Notes: generated by a model not told the origin, from the letters alone. DNA of 64,000 nucleotides from JAPLSN01 sp964482955 (GCA_964482955.1 CAYZZW010000002.1:62001-126000); one strand, 5' to 3'; positions 7,967 to 16,058 are shown, counted from the stretch's first letter. A program made the numbers and translations.

Positions 7967-8421
7967 CACTCGGCCTCCTTGGCGACCGCGGCGGCCGCCT
8001 CGAACGGGAAGCGCGACGCGGGGCTGTCTTCCTTCTCGGCGATCTCGAGCGCCTGCTTGGGACAGGTCTTGGCGCAGGCGCCGCAGGCCACGCACTTGAA
8101 CGGCGTCGATTCGCCGGGGTAATAGCGCATCGCGCCGGTCGGGCAGACGGCGACGCAGGCCAGGCAGCCGACGCAGCGGCTCTTGCTGACGAGGACGACG
8201 CCCTTGGGGGTGACGGTGATGGCCTGGGTCGGGCACTCCGCGACGCACTTCCGGCATTCCTGGTCGCAGGCGACGAGGCGGAAGGCGCCCTTGCCGAGGT
8301 CGTTGACCTGGATGGCGGAGCGGGCGGGATTGTCCTGCTTGAAATACAGCTTCGAGCAGACCGCGGTGCAGGTCATGCAGCCGACGCACTTGTCGTCGGT
8401 GGTCTTCAGGTATTTGATCAC
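7966..8421 (-). CDS. Four-cluster [4Fe-4S] ferredoxin partner of AOR
   Basis: A 151-aa iron-sulfur protein with four cysteine clusters in order: CVGCMTCTAVC, CDQECRKCVAEC, CVGCLACVAVC and CVACGACAKTC. This matches the electron-transfer subunits (HycB/YdhY type) that pair with molybdo- and tungstoenzymes. The GTG at 8421 is preferred over a longer in-frame start because it lies behind AGGAGG and begins just before the first cluster; the longer N-terminus would be low-complexity. It is translationally coupled to the AOR gene and should carry its electrons to or from a quinone-linked or ferredoxin partner (inference). Confidence 0.9.
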   Translation of the reverse strand: MIKYLKTTDDKCVGCMTCTAVCSKLYFKQDNPARSAIQVNDLGKGAFRLVACDQECRKCVAECPTQAITVTPKGVVLVSKSRCVGCLACVAVCPTGAMRYYPGESTPFKCVACGACAKTCPKQALEIAEKEDSPASRFPFEAAAAVAKEAE

Positions 8422-8524
8422 GGCGGTACTCGTCCTCCTGGTTCCGTCGACGCGGTTTCCGTAGGGCGGAACCCGGTTTGCCCGGAGTTGCTGGTGCGCG
8501 GGTCTGGCGTCGGAATGTCCGCGA

Positions 8525-8553
8525 AGTATAGCAGTTCCCATATAATGCGGCAA
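8525..8553 (-). promoter_or_regulatory. Promoter of the ferredoxin-AOR operon
   Basis: The minus strand has TTGCCG (8548-8553), a 17-bp spacer and TATACT (8525-8530), giving a leader of about 100 nt. The 8422-8768 intergenic interval otherwise holds only this and a weak plus-strand -10 TATAGT at 8642-8647 for the downstream genes. Confidence 0.6.
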
Positions 8554-8768
8554 CGCGAATCGACCGCGAAGACCGGCGCTCGGGGCGGCGGGAAGCGTCG
8601 GGGAGGGCAAACCGATCCTTTATTTTTCCCGGAAAAGCGGTTATAGTTCAGCTTCCGGGACGATGACGGGGTGAAAGCCGGCCGCGCGTTCCGACGCGCG
8701 ACGCGTTTTCTTCGCGCCGCGCCGTCCGACAAGAGCCGGCTCCGGAGCCCGGACGCGAGAGGATAATC

Positions 8769-8903
8769 ATGGCCTATAAACTAGACGGCGCCAAATTCCC
8801 CACGATCGACGAACTGGTCGAGGCGCTCTACCCCATGTACTCGGACAAGATGTCCGAGGAGGAATTCCGCAAATACGCGGAAGAGCACGCGGAAAAGTCC
8901 TGA
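8769..8903 (+). CDS. Small acidic protein of unknown function (44 aa)
   Basis: The ORF starts at ATG 8769 behind GAGAGGAT and ends at TGA 8901-8903, nine bases before the next gene. The product is hydrophilic and probably helical, with KLDGAKFPTIDELVEALYPM followed by a second helix ending in EEHAEKS. Its ribosome-binding site, codon use and position directly upstream of the phosphatase/receiver gene favour a real gene. I do not recognise a family. It could be a small partner of the downstream signalling protein. Confidence 0.55.
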   Translation: MAYKLDGAKFPTIDELVEALYPMYSDKMSEEEFRKYAEEHAEKS

Positions 8904-8912
8904 GATCGCGTC

Positions 8913-10559
8913 ATGGGCCATGACGCGATAGTCCGCCTCCGGCACGACCTGGGCACCTTTCTCAACCACCTGGCGGGCTATTCGGACCTCCTGGCCGGCG
9001 ACGAGCGCGACGACCGCGAACTGCCGCCCCTCTGCGAGCGCGTGCACCGGGCCGCGGAAGAGCTCTACGTCCCCCTGTTCCGCTATTTCGGCAGGGTCGG
9101 CGGCGAGGAATTCACCCCGACCGACGAAACCGAGGAGCTCGACCGGACCGCCGTCTTCGCCTCGCTCTACGAGATCGTCTCCGCGCTCCAGGAAGCCAAG
9201 CGGGTCGCCGCCGAGCGCGGCAAGGCGACGGCGATCGAGGACGTCGCGCGCATGCTCGAGGCGGCGAACGCCATCATCGGCATCGTGTCGGAGCGGCCGG
9301 CGTCGAAGGAGACGAGCGCCCCGACGGAAACCCTTTCGGAGTATCCCGCGGGCAGGGACGAGGAGAACCGCTCGGCGTACGTCGGGCGCGTGATCGTGGT
9401 CGACGACGACGCGATGAACCGCGACATCCTGAAGCGCCGCATCGAGCGCATGGGGCACACCGTCTGCGTGGCCGAAAACGGCGAGGACGCGTTGGCCATG
9501 CTCAAGCTGGCGCCCTTCGACATAGTCCTCCTCGACGTGCTCATGCCGAAGATGAACGGCTTCCAACTCCTCGAGAACATCAACGCCGACGCGCGCCTGG
9601 CGGGCGTCTTCGTGATCGTCATCTCGTCGCTCATGGACAACGCCGTCATCGCGCGCTGCCTCCGGCTCGGCGCCGAGGACTACATGCCGCGCGAGTTCGA
9701 CCCGATCATCCTGCAGGCGCGCATCGAGTCGTGCCTGGAGAAGAAGGAGCTGCGCGAGCGGGAAAAGCGCTCGCTCAAGGCGATGACGGAGTCGCAGCGC
9801 GCGCTGGCGTCCGAGCTCCGCGAGGCGGCCGACTACGTGCGCTCGCTCCTGCCGCGGAAGGCTCCGCTCGACGGCGTGAAACCCGACTGGATCTTCCTGC
9901 CCTCGCTCAGCCTCGGCGGAGATATCTTCGGCTATTTCCGGGACGCCGCGGGGCGGATCCTGCTCTACCTGATCGACGTGAGCGGCCACGGCATCGAGGC
10001 CGCGCTCGTGTCGGTCACCCTCATGAACATCCTCAAGGCGCAGTCGTTGTCCGGCGCCGACTTCGCCGATCCTTCCTCCGTGCTCGCGGGACTCAACGAC
10101 CATTTCCGCATGGAGGAGCAGAACAACCTGTACTTCGTGGCGTGGTACGGGTGTTACGATCCGGCGTCGCGCAAGCTCGTCTTCGCGAGCGCCGGCAGCC
10201 CGCCCGCGATGCTGTTCGCGCCCGGCGGCGCGCGCGCGGAGCTTTCCTCGGGCGGGCCGGCGGTGGGCGTCGACCCGGATTCCGCGTTCCCGAACGCCGT
10301 CGCGACCATCGAGCCCGGATCGCGCCTGTACGTGTTTTCCGACGGCATCTACGAGGTGCCCACGAGCGACCACAAGGTGATGCCCTGGTCGGATTTCGTG
10401 GACATCCTGTCCGATGTCGACGCCGGGGCCGGCCGGGGCGAGGGCGGACTCCACAGGCTCGTTGACGCGGTCAAGGCGCGCAGCGGCGCGGCGGCCTTCG
10501 GCGACGACGTCTCGGTGCTGCGCTTCGACTTCGACGGCGGCCTGGGATCCCCGCCGTGA
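8913..10559 (+). CDS. Receiver-SpoIIE phosphatase signalling protein (RsbU-like)
   Basis: A 548-aa cytoplasmic protein with three parts. Residues 1-125 look like a degenerate histidine-kinase dimerisation helix (LRHDLGTFLNHLAGYSDLL). Residues about 158-275 are a receiver with acidic pair D164/D165 and phosphoacceptor D208 in IVLLDVLMPKMNG. Residues about 320-545 are a PP2C/SpoIIE phosphatase with LGGDIFGYF, LIDVSGHGIEAAL, FSDGIYE and GDDVSVLRF metal-binding motifs. The usual receiver Lys is Arg260 (YMPREF). Such proteins dephosphorylate anti-anti-sigma (STAS) partners. A STAS protein at 31.1 kb is a possible but unproven partner. The stop overlaps the Tag-Ogt GTG start (GTGA). Confidence 0.9.
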   Translation: MGHDAIVRLRHDLGTFLNHLAGYSDLLAGDERDDRELPPLCERVHRAAEELYVPLFRYFGRVGGEEFTPTDETEELDRTAVFASLYEIVSALQEAKRVAAERGKATAIEDVARMLEAANAIIGIVSERPASKETSAPTETLSEYPAGRDEENRSAYVGRVIVVDDDAMNRDILKRRIERMGHTVCVAENGEDALAMLKLAPFDIVLLDVLMPKMNGFQLLENINADARLAGVFVIVISSLMDNAVIARCLRLGAEDYMPREFDPIILQARIESCLEKKELREREKRSLKAMTESQRALASELREAADYVRSLLPRKAPLDGVKPDWIFLPSLSLGGDIFGYFRDAAGRILLYLIDVSGHGIEAALVSVTLMNILKAQSLSGADFADPSSVLAGLNDHFRMEEQNNLYFVAWYGCYDPASRKLVFASAGSPPAMLFAPGGARAELSSGGPAVGVDPDSAFPNAVATIEPGSRLYVFSDGIYEVPTSDHKVMPWSDFVDILSDVDAGAGRGEGGLHRLVDAVKARSGAAAFGDDVSVLRFDFDGGLGSPP

Positions 10560-11680
10560 AGCGCTGTCCGTGGGCCGACGGCGATCCCCTGTACGAGCGC
10601 TACCACGATACCGAGTGGGGCGTGCCGGTGCGCGACGACCGGAAGCATTTCGAGTTCCTCGTCCTCGAGACGATGCAGGCGGGGCTGTCGTGGCGGCTCG
10701 TCCTGTCCCGCCGCGAAGAGTACCGGCGCGCCTTCGCGGGCTTCGACTGGCGGAAGGTCGCGCGCTACGGGGCGGCGGACGTCGACCGGCTCATGGAGAC
10801 ACCGGGCCTCATCCACAACCGGCGCAAGCTCGAAGGAGCGGTGAAGAACGCGATCGCCTTCGAAAAGGCGCGGAAGGAATTCGGCAGTTTCGACGCGTAC
10901 GTGTGGTCCTTTTCGGGCGGCAAACCCGTCGTCAACAAATGGAAGGATGTCTCGCAGATACCGACGCGGACTGAACTCTCGGACCGCGCGGCCGCCGACA
11001 TGAAAAAGCGGGGCTTCGCCTTCGTCGGCAGCGTGACCGTGTACGCGCACTTCCAGGCCATCGGCATCGTGAACGACCACCTCGTGTCATGCTTCCGCCA
11101 CCGCGAAGCCGCCCGGGCCGCGCCCGCGGGACGAGATACCATGCTCGTCGCGGAGCTGGAAACGCCGCTCGGGCCGATGCGCGCCGGCGTGCTCCGCGAA
11201 AAGCTGTGCCTCCTCGAGTTCGCGGACCTCGCGCCGTCGGACGCCGCGCTCGCGCGGATCTTCGGCTGCGCGGCGGAACCCGGTCGCGCGAAGCTTCATG
11301 GAAAAGTCGAGGGTCAGCTCGGCGAGTACTTCCGGGGCGTGCGGTCGAAGTTCGACGTGCCGCTCGACTTGCGAGGCACGGAGTTCCAGCTGGCCGCCTG
11401 GCGCGCGCTGCTCGAGGTGGAATACGGGACGACCGTTTCGTACGCGGAACAGGCGAAGGCGCTCGGGCGGCCGCGCGCCGTGCGGGCGGTGGCCGCGGCG
11501 AACGCGGCGAACCGGATCGCCGTGATCGTCCCCTGTCACCGCGTCATCGCCTCGGACGGTGCGCTCTCCGGCTACGCCGGCGGTCCCGACCGCAAACGCG
11601 CCCTGCTCGAACTTGAAGCAAAGAGTTTACCACGAAGGGCACGAAGTAAGACCACGAAGGGCACGAAGAATACGAAATAA
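10556..11680 (+). CDS. Fusion of 3-methyladenine DNA glycosylase I and O6-alkylguanine-DNA alkyltransferase
   Basis: A 374-aa two-domain DNA-repair protein. Residues 1-185 match Tag: zinc ligands C4 and H17, catalytic E38, and a C-terminal HLVSCFRH supplying the other zinc ligands. Residues about 190-355 match Ogt/MGMT: FQLAAWRALLEVEYGTTVSYAEQA, the RAVAAANAAN helix and the acceptor Cys327 in VPCHRVIASDGALSGYAGG. One polypeptide would therefore remove 3-methyladenine and repair O6-methylguanine. The last roughly 18 residues (KTTKGTKNTK end) are encoded by a CACGAAG repeat, so the stop codon lies inside a repeat element. The start is GTG. Confidence 0.94.
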   Translation: MKRCPWADGDPLYERYHDTEWGVPVRDDRKHFEFLVLETMQAGLSWRLVLSRREEYRRAFAGFDWRKVARYGAADVDRLMETPGLIHNRRKLEGAVKNAIAFEKARKEFGSFDAYVWSFSGGKPVVNKWKDVSQIPTRTELSDRAAADMKKRGFAFVGSVTVYAHFQAIGIVNDHLVSCFRHREAARAAPAGRDTMLVAELETPLGPMRAGVLREKLCLLEFADLAPSDAALARIFGCAAEPGRAKLHGKVEGQLGEYFRGVRSKFDVPLDLRGTEFQLAAWRALLEVEYGTTVSYAEQAKALGRPRAVRAVAAANAANRIAVIVPCHRVIASDGALSGYAGGPDRKRALLELEAKSLPRRARSKTTKGTKNTK

Positions 11681-11865
11681 AAATGAAGAAAACGAAGGAA
11701 GAGAAGAAAGCAAAAATTGAGACATGAGGATCGCGGAAGATGATCCGGAAATCGGAATAATACGAAATTCTATCCGATTGCCTCTATTTCCAGCTATTCC
11801 CTTATCTCATTCTTCCCCTTCGTGTCCTTCGTGGTAACACCTTCGTGCCCTTCGTGGTAAAAAAA
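11633..11865. repeat. CACGAAG repeat element, copy 1
   Basis: Left arm TTACCACGAAGGGCACGAAG and a second partial unit, an AT-rich centre, then the inverted right arm with CCTTCGTGGTAA. It lies between convergent genes and supplies the stop region of the Tag-Ogt gene. No gene is seen in 11681-11865. Confidence 0.9.
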
Positions 11866-12984
11866 TCAGAGAGTCACTATTCGGGAGTGGGTCAGGACTT
11901 CGTAGCCGGTTTCGGTGACGAGGACGTCGTTTTCCCAGCGGACGCCGCCCAGCTCGAGGTCGTAGAGCCCCGGTTCGATCGTGACGATGTGGCCCGGTTT
12001 CAAGACCGTGACGTTTTCCTCGCGCAGGCGCATCTCGGGGAGTTCGTGCGCCTCGAGGCCCACGCCGTGCCCGAGGGAGTGCGGCATCGTAAAACCTTCC
12101 GCCTTGAAGATGTCGTCCGCCTTCTTGCAGATGTCGTAGGTGCGGCGGCCGGGGTCGCACATGGCCACCGTCTCCTCGTACGCCTTCTTCACGAGCTCGA
12201 TCATCTTCGCGCGCTTGCCCGCGACGGCGCCGCGCACGAAGGTCATGGTCACGTCGGTGGTGTAGCCGTCGACGACGACGCCGAAGTCGAGGATGGACAT
12301 GCCCTCCGTGCCGAAGGGGCCGCCGGTGAAGTTGGGGAAGCAGTGGATGCCGAAGCTGCGCTTCGGGCCTGCCGCGAGGATGTCGAAGCCGACGCGCTCG
12401 GCGCCGCGCGCGCGGAGTCCCCGCTCGATGAAGAGGGCCGCGTCGGTCTCCGTGCGGATCTCGCCTGACTTGACGCCGCGCTCGATGTCGTCCATGAGGT
12501 CGTCCGTGATCTTCGCGCCTTTCCGGTAGGACGCGAGCTCGGCGAGATCCTTCACGGCGCGCAGTTCCTGGATGAAGGTGCCGACGCCGTCCTCGCGGCA
12601 GAGGGGGTCGTAGTGCTCGAGCTCTTCCACGTATTTGACGTAGGAGAGGTACGGCGTCTGGCGCGGCAGTTCCACGGTCGAGCCCTTCTTCGCGCCGAGC
12701 CGTTCGAGGATGCCCGCGAGCGCCTTGGCGGGCGTTCGCCCGAACTCCGCGTACGGGACGACTTCGTCCACCTTGGAGTATTCCTTCGCCATGTTCACGT
12801 CCCAGGGGACGAGGATGGAGCGGCCGTCGTCCGCGACGACGAGGATCGCGTCGTTCGGGTGGCCGGAGAGATAGCGCAGGGACGGATCCCGTCGGCCTTC
12901 CGTGTCTTCGACGAGCGCGGCCGCGACGCCTTTTGCCTTGAGCCAGGCGGCGACTTTGGCGCGCCGCGTTGCGAAGCTGTCCAT
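11866..12984 (-). CDS. M24 family Xaa-Pro peptidase
   Basis: A 372-aa cytoplasmic metallopeptidase that releases N-terminal residues before proline. The creatinase-like N-domain (residues 1-130) is followed by the pita-bread domain with the five metal ligands visible: LDFGVVVDGYTTDVTMTF (two Asp), LGHGVGLEAHELP (His), VTIEPGLYD (Glu) and RWENDVLV (Glu). ATG 12984 with GGAGG seven bases upstream is preferred to longer in-frame starts, which would run through low-complexity DNA. The gene ends at the right arm of a CACGAAG element. Confidence 0.93.
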   Translation of the reverse strand: MDSFATRRAKVAAWLKAKGVAAALVEDTEGRRDPSLRYLSGHPNDAILVVADDGRSILVPWDVNMAKEYSKVDEVVPYAEFGRTPAKALAGILERLGAKKGSTVELPRQTPYLSYVKYVEELEHYDPLCREDGVGTFIQELRAVKDLAELASYRKGAKITDDLMDDIERGVKSGEIRTETDAALFIERGLRARGAERVGFDILAAGPKRSFGIHCFPNFTGGPFGTEGMSILDFGVVVDGYTTDVTMTFVRGAVAGKRAKMIELVKKAYEETVAMCDPGRRTYDICKKADDIFKAEGFTMPHSLGHGVGLEAHELPEMRLREENVTVLKPGHIVTIEPGLYDLELGGVRWENDVLVTETGYEVLTHSRIVTL

Positions 12985-13033
12985 GATGATTCCTCCGAAG
13001 CGCGGAAATCCCCAAGCGGTTTCCGGCGCGCTC

Positions 13034-13062
13034 ATTGTACGCTCCCCCTTCCGATCCGGCAA
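13034..13062 (-). promoter_or_regulatory. Promoter of the Xaa-Pro peptidase gene
   Basis: TTGCCG (13057-13062), 17 bp and TACAAT (13034-13039) on the minus strand, about 45 nt upstream of the ATG. Confidence 0.6.
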
Positions 13063-13107
13063 CCGGAATCCTCGCGAAGCGTGCGATACGGTTCGAAAAA
13101 GCGCGAC

Positions 13108-13230
13108 GTCGTACGGCGTCGTACGGCGTCGTACGGCGATGTGCGGCGGCGCGCGGCGGCGCGCGGCGGTGCAGTGATGCAATGGTGCGGGGTCGTGCGG
13201 CGGCGCGCAGCGTCTACGGCGTCGTGAAGC
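13108..13230. repeat. GTCGTACGGC tandem repeat grading into GGCGGCGCGC repeats
   Basis: Three exact 10-bp units GTCGTACGGC lie at 13108-13137, followed by degenerate GGCGGCGCGC-like units to about 13230. The 12985-13322 interval has no gene. It contains this microsatellite, the peptidase promoter and a possible TAGAGT -10 (13260-13265) for the FecR gene. Confidence 0.8.
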
Positions 13231-13322
13231 GCCGCATGGAGCCCGAGGCGCGAATGTGCTAGAGTAAGCGTAAGGCCCGCACCGAGCGGGCATCGAACGA
13301 ACGGCTACACGGAGTATCCACC

Positions 13323-14624
13323 ATGCGTACCTTCATCCGCCTTCTGGCGATTCTCTCGGCCACCGCGCTCCTGGCGCTGTCCTGCGGCGGCAAGCAGGCC
13401 GCGCCCGCCGCTCCGGCCGCCTCCTCTTCGACGGCGCCCGCCGCCCCCGCCGCTCCGGCGGCGACCGACGCCCCGCCGGCCGCGGCCCCGGGCGGCTCGG
13501 CCCCGGCGGCCCCCGCCGTGCCCGGGACGGCCGCGCCGTCCGCCCCTGCCGCCGCCCAGCCGGCCGCCGCCCCGGCGAAGACTCCGCGCAAGATCGGCGA
13601 GATCACCTACGCCGAGGGCGACGTGACGATCCACCGCGCCGGCAAGCAGTTCGCCGGCGACATCGGTTCGGTGGTCGAGAGCCTCGACGTGATCGCCACG
13701 GGCAAGGCGAGCAAGGCGGAGATCGACCTGGCCTCCGGCAGCGCGGGCGGCGCCACCCTCCGGCTGTCGGAGAACACCGCGTTCTACTACGATTCGGCCG
13801 CGCTCGATGGCCCGCGCGAGACGAAAGTCCAGCTCCTCGCGGGCGCCATCCTCGTGAAGGTGGACAAGCTTTCGGGCGGCAGCTTCGACATCCGCTCGGA
13901 CAACGCCGCCCTCGGGGTGCGCGGCACCGAGTTCATCGTCAACACGATCCCGGACGGCTCGACCCTCGTGACCTGCTCGACGGGCAAGGTCGAGTGCGTC
14001 TCGTCGGACGGGCAGAAGGCGTACGCCGCGCCGGGCACCGCCGTCGAGCAGACGGACGCGGGACTGTCGTCGGCGCAGGTACCGGTCAGCAACCTCGGCA
14101 CCTACCGCAAGGGCTGGGTCGAGGACGCGACGGCCGGCTTCGAAAAGCGGGCGCTCCTCGTCATCTCCGGCTACGCCGAACGCTACTCGAAAGGCCAGGC
14201 GGGCTTGGGCGCGGCGGTCGCGAAGCTGAAAAGCGTCGACGGCATTCTCAAGACCTGGGAAGACAAGCGCGCCGCCGGCTACGAGCCCCGCATGACCGAC
14301 TGGGTCGCGGAAAAGAAACAGGTGGGCGGCATCCTCTTCGACGCGCTCAAGGCGATGGCCGCCCTCGAGCGTCCCTTCTTCCGCCTCCAGGAGCTCGAGG
14401 ACTGGCACGCCCGCGGCGTCGGGAAGGGCACCCTGAACGACGGCCGCTCGAGCGACGCGTTCTTCGCCGCCTTCGCGAAGGAAGCCGCCTCGGTGGACGC
14501 GAACCTGTCGTACGTCCGCCGCGCCCTGCTCCTCTTCAAGTACGCCTCCGGCGACTCGCCGCTCGGCCAGTTCTTCGGCGCGAAGGCCGAAGGGCTCGGG
14601 GACGTCGGGGCGTTCGTCGAGTGA
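13323..14624 (+). CDS. FecR-domain lipoprotein
   Basis: A 433-aa envelope lipoprotein. Residues 1-20 form a signal peptide with lipobox LLALSC. Residues about 25-85 are an Ala/Pro-rich linker. A FecR domain follows at about 88-240: ITYAEGDVTIHRAGK, the LRLSENTAFYYD strand, GSFDIRSDNAALGVRGTEFIV and the TCSTGKVECVSS turn. The rest is a helical domain without a family I recognise. Stand-alone FecR lipoproteins are thought to bind envelope polymers or partners; there is no FecI sigma factor here. ATG 13323 has GGAG upstream, and the gene ends with a clear terminator. Confidence 0.88.
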   Translation: MRTFIRLLAILSATALLALSCGGKQAAPAAPAASSSTAPAAPAAPAATDAPPAAAPGGSAPAAPAVPGTAAPSAPAAAQPAAAPAKTPRKIGEITYAEGDVTIHRAGKQFAGDIGSVVESLDVIATGKASKAEIDLASGSAGGATLRLSENTAFYYDSAALDGPRETKVQLLAGAILVKVDKLSGGSFDIRSDNAALGVRGTEFIVNTIPDGSTLVTCSTGKVECVSSDGQKAYAAPGTAVEQTDAGLSSAQVPVSNLGTYRKGWVEDATAGFEKRALLVISGYAERYSKGQAGLGAAVAKLKSVDGILKTWEDKRAAGYEPRMTDWVAEKKQVGGILFDALKAMAALERPFFRLQELEDWHARGVGKGTLNDGRSSDAFFAAFAKEAASVDANLSYVRRALLLFKYASGDSPLGQFFGAKAEGLGDVGAFVE

Positions 14625-14666
14625 CGGGAAACCGATAGCGCGGCCCGCGGCCGCGGGAACGACGGA

Positions 14667-14694
14667 GCCCGCCGCGTTTCACGGCGGGCTTTTT
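14667..14694 (+). terminator. Intrinsic terminator of the FecR gene
   Basis: GCCCGCCG, a 7-nt loop, CGGCGGGC, then five T. It lies 42 bp after the stop codon. Confidence 0.85.
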
Positions 14695-14706
14695 CATGCG
14701 TGGCCT

Positions 14707-14763
14707 TTGGAAGGATGGGGCCCGGGGAAGGAAACCTTTCGACGAAAGGTGTCTTTCCCCGGA
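14707..14763. repeat. GGGGAAGG palindromic repeat R1
   Basis: Flank TTTGGAAGGATGGGGCCC is followed by an imperfect palindrome with GGGGAAGGAAACCTTTCG and CGAAAGG arms. It lies between the convergent FecR and FGE-fold genes. Confidence 0.85.
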
Positions 14764-14769
14764 GGGCGC

Positions 14770-15822
14770 TCAGGGCGTGAAGACGACGCGGAAGCCGCCG
14801 CCGTTGTTCGCGTCGTTGTAGCCGTTCCGGTTCCACGCCTTGACCGGCGCGGCGTTCCAATTCCCGCCGCGGAAGACGCGGTCGTTATACGTGTTGGGAT
14901 CCGTGATCCAGGGATAGGCGGTCACCGGCGCTCCCGCGTAGCCGTCATGCCAGTAGTCCGCGCACCACTCCCAGACGTTCCCGTACATGTCGTGGAGGCC
15001 GTAGGCGTTCGGCGTCTTCGTTCCGCAGGGGTGCGTTTTCGATTCCGAGTTTTCAGCCACCCAGGCGTATTTTTTCGCGTCGCCGTCGCCCCAGTAGACG
15101 TCGGTCGCCGCGCCGCCGCGGGCGGCGTATTCCCACTCGGATTCGCAGGGAAGCCGGAAGCCGTAGCCTGAGGCGGCGGCGTTCAGCTTGTCGCAAAAGC
15201 CGCCCGTTCCGCCCGCGGCGTCCCAGGCGACGGTGTCCGCGGGCAGGTCGTCCCCGACGAAACCGGAGGGGTTCGAGCCGGTCGCGGCCTTGAACATGCG
15301 CTGGGTGCACTCGGTCGCGGCCATGTAGAAGTCCCCGATCTCGACGTCGTGCGCGGGGCCGCAGTACATCCATCCGTTCTTGCCCATGTTGTAGATCGAA
15401 CCGGGCACCAGGACGAAATCGGCGGAGGCGCTGCCGGTCGCCGTCTCGATGGCGACGGTGAGGCGGGGATGCCGCGTCGCGTACTCGACGGCGACCTTCG
15501 ACGCGGCCGCGCCGTCGTACTCCAGGGTCACGCGGTTGATCTTCGGATAGTAGTTGGCGCCGCCGACGGTGACGACGGGGACGGCGAAGACGTACGTGCC
15601 CGCGGCGGGGGCGTCGAAGGTGACGTCTTCGTCGACGGTGGCGGCGAAGGATTCCGGCCCGGCGAGGGCGATGCCGGCGTCCGTGCCCGCGGGCAGGCCC
15701 GAGACGCTGACGGCGATGGCGGGCGGGCCGGACGGCGTTTCCGTTTCAGCGGTCGGCGAGCACGACAGGACGAAGGCCGCCAGGCAGGCGGACAGCGCGA
15801 GAGCGCGAAATACGTTGATCAT
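14770..15822 (-). CDS. FGE-sulfatase/C-type-lectin-fold lipoprotein, catalytic Cys absent
   Basis: A 350-aa lipoprotein with lipobox FVLSC near residue 21, a beta-rich region to about residue 145, and an FGE-sulfatase domain from about 150: LVPGSIYNMG, FYMAATECTQRMF, FRLPCESEWEYAARGG, NAYGLHDMYGNVWEWCADYW and RVFRGGNWN. The C-terminal segment, AWNRNGYNDANN and GGGFRVVFTP, lacks the catalytic cysteine pair of formylglycine-generating enzymes, so it is probably a binding domain. It is unusually rich in Asn encoded by AAC, which recalls variable regions of diversity-generating retroelement targets such as Treponema TvpA. ATG 15822 has GAGGAG upstream. It is probably controlled by the AraC protein upstream through the operator at 15975-16011. 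Confidence 0.88.
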   Translation of the reverse strand: MINVFRALALSACLAAFVLSCSPTAETETPSGPPAIAVSVSGLPAGTDAGIALAGPESFAATVDEDVTFDAPAAGTYVFAVPVVTVGGANYYPKINRVTLEYDGAAASKVAVEYATRHPRLTVAIETATGSASADFVLVPGSIYNMGKNGWMYCGPAHDVEIGDFYMAATECTQRMFKAATGSNPSGFVGDDLPADTVAWDAAGGTGGFCDKLNAAASGYGFRLPCESEWEYAARGGAATDVYWGDGDAKKYAWVAENSESKTHPCGTKTPNAYGLHDMYGNVWEWCADYWHDGYAGAPVTAYPWITDPNTYNDRVFRGGNWNAAPVKAWNRNGYNDANNGGGFRVVFTP

Positions 15823-15945
15823 GGCGATACTCCTCGTGTCGCGGAGGCGACCGGCGATGCGCGGGCGCTCCGCGTTTCGACGCGATGCCGCGCGACGGAC
15901 GGCCGGGCCGCTCCGGACGCGCGCTTCATCGGACTCGACGCGAGG

Positions 15946-15974
15946 AATATAGACGCGAGGCCGGGAGCCAGGCG
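15946..15974 (-). promoter_or_regulatory. Activator-type promoter of the FGE-fold lipoprotein gene
   Basis: The minus strand has a good -10, TATATT (15946-15951), a 17-bp spacer and a poor -35, CGCCTG (15969-15974). The -35 directly abuts the first operator half-site, which is the geometry expected for class II AraC activation. The leader is about 115 nt. Confidence 0.6.
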
Positions 15975-16011
15975 GTGCGGGAACGCAGACCTTGTGTGCG
16001 GGAACGCAAAA
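15975..16011 (-). promoter_or_regulatory. 21-bp-spaced direct-repeat operator A (AraC-type)
   Basis: Half-sites GTGCGGGAACGCAGAC (15975-15990) and GTGCGGGAACGCAAAA (15996-16011) are offset by exactly 21 bp, two helical turns. They match operator B at 17871-17907. It lies 48 bp after the araC-like gene and just upstream of the -35 box. Confidence 0.7.
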
Positions 16012-16058
16012 ACCGGCACCGCGCGGACGGCTTGCGACGCGATCGTATTTAGGCGGCA

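Noticed and set aside
5765..8122. Long plus-strand reading frame opposite the AOR gene
   Set aside because: It is the mirror of the strongly conserved AOR/ferredoxin genes and encodes an Asp/Glu/Val-rich sequence without domains, as expected from GC-rich codon bias.
14770..15822. Active formylglycine-generating enzyme
   Set aside because: The fold is right but the C-terminal catalytic cysteine pair is absent and no sulfatase gene is near.
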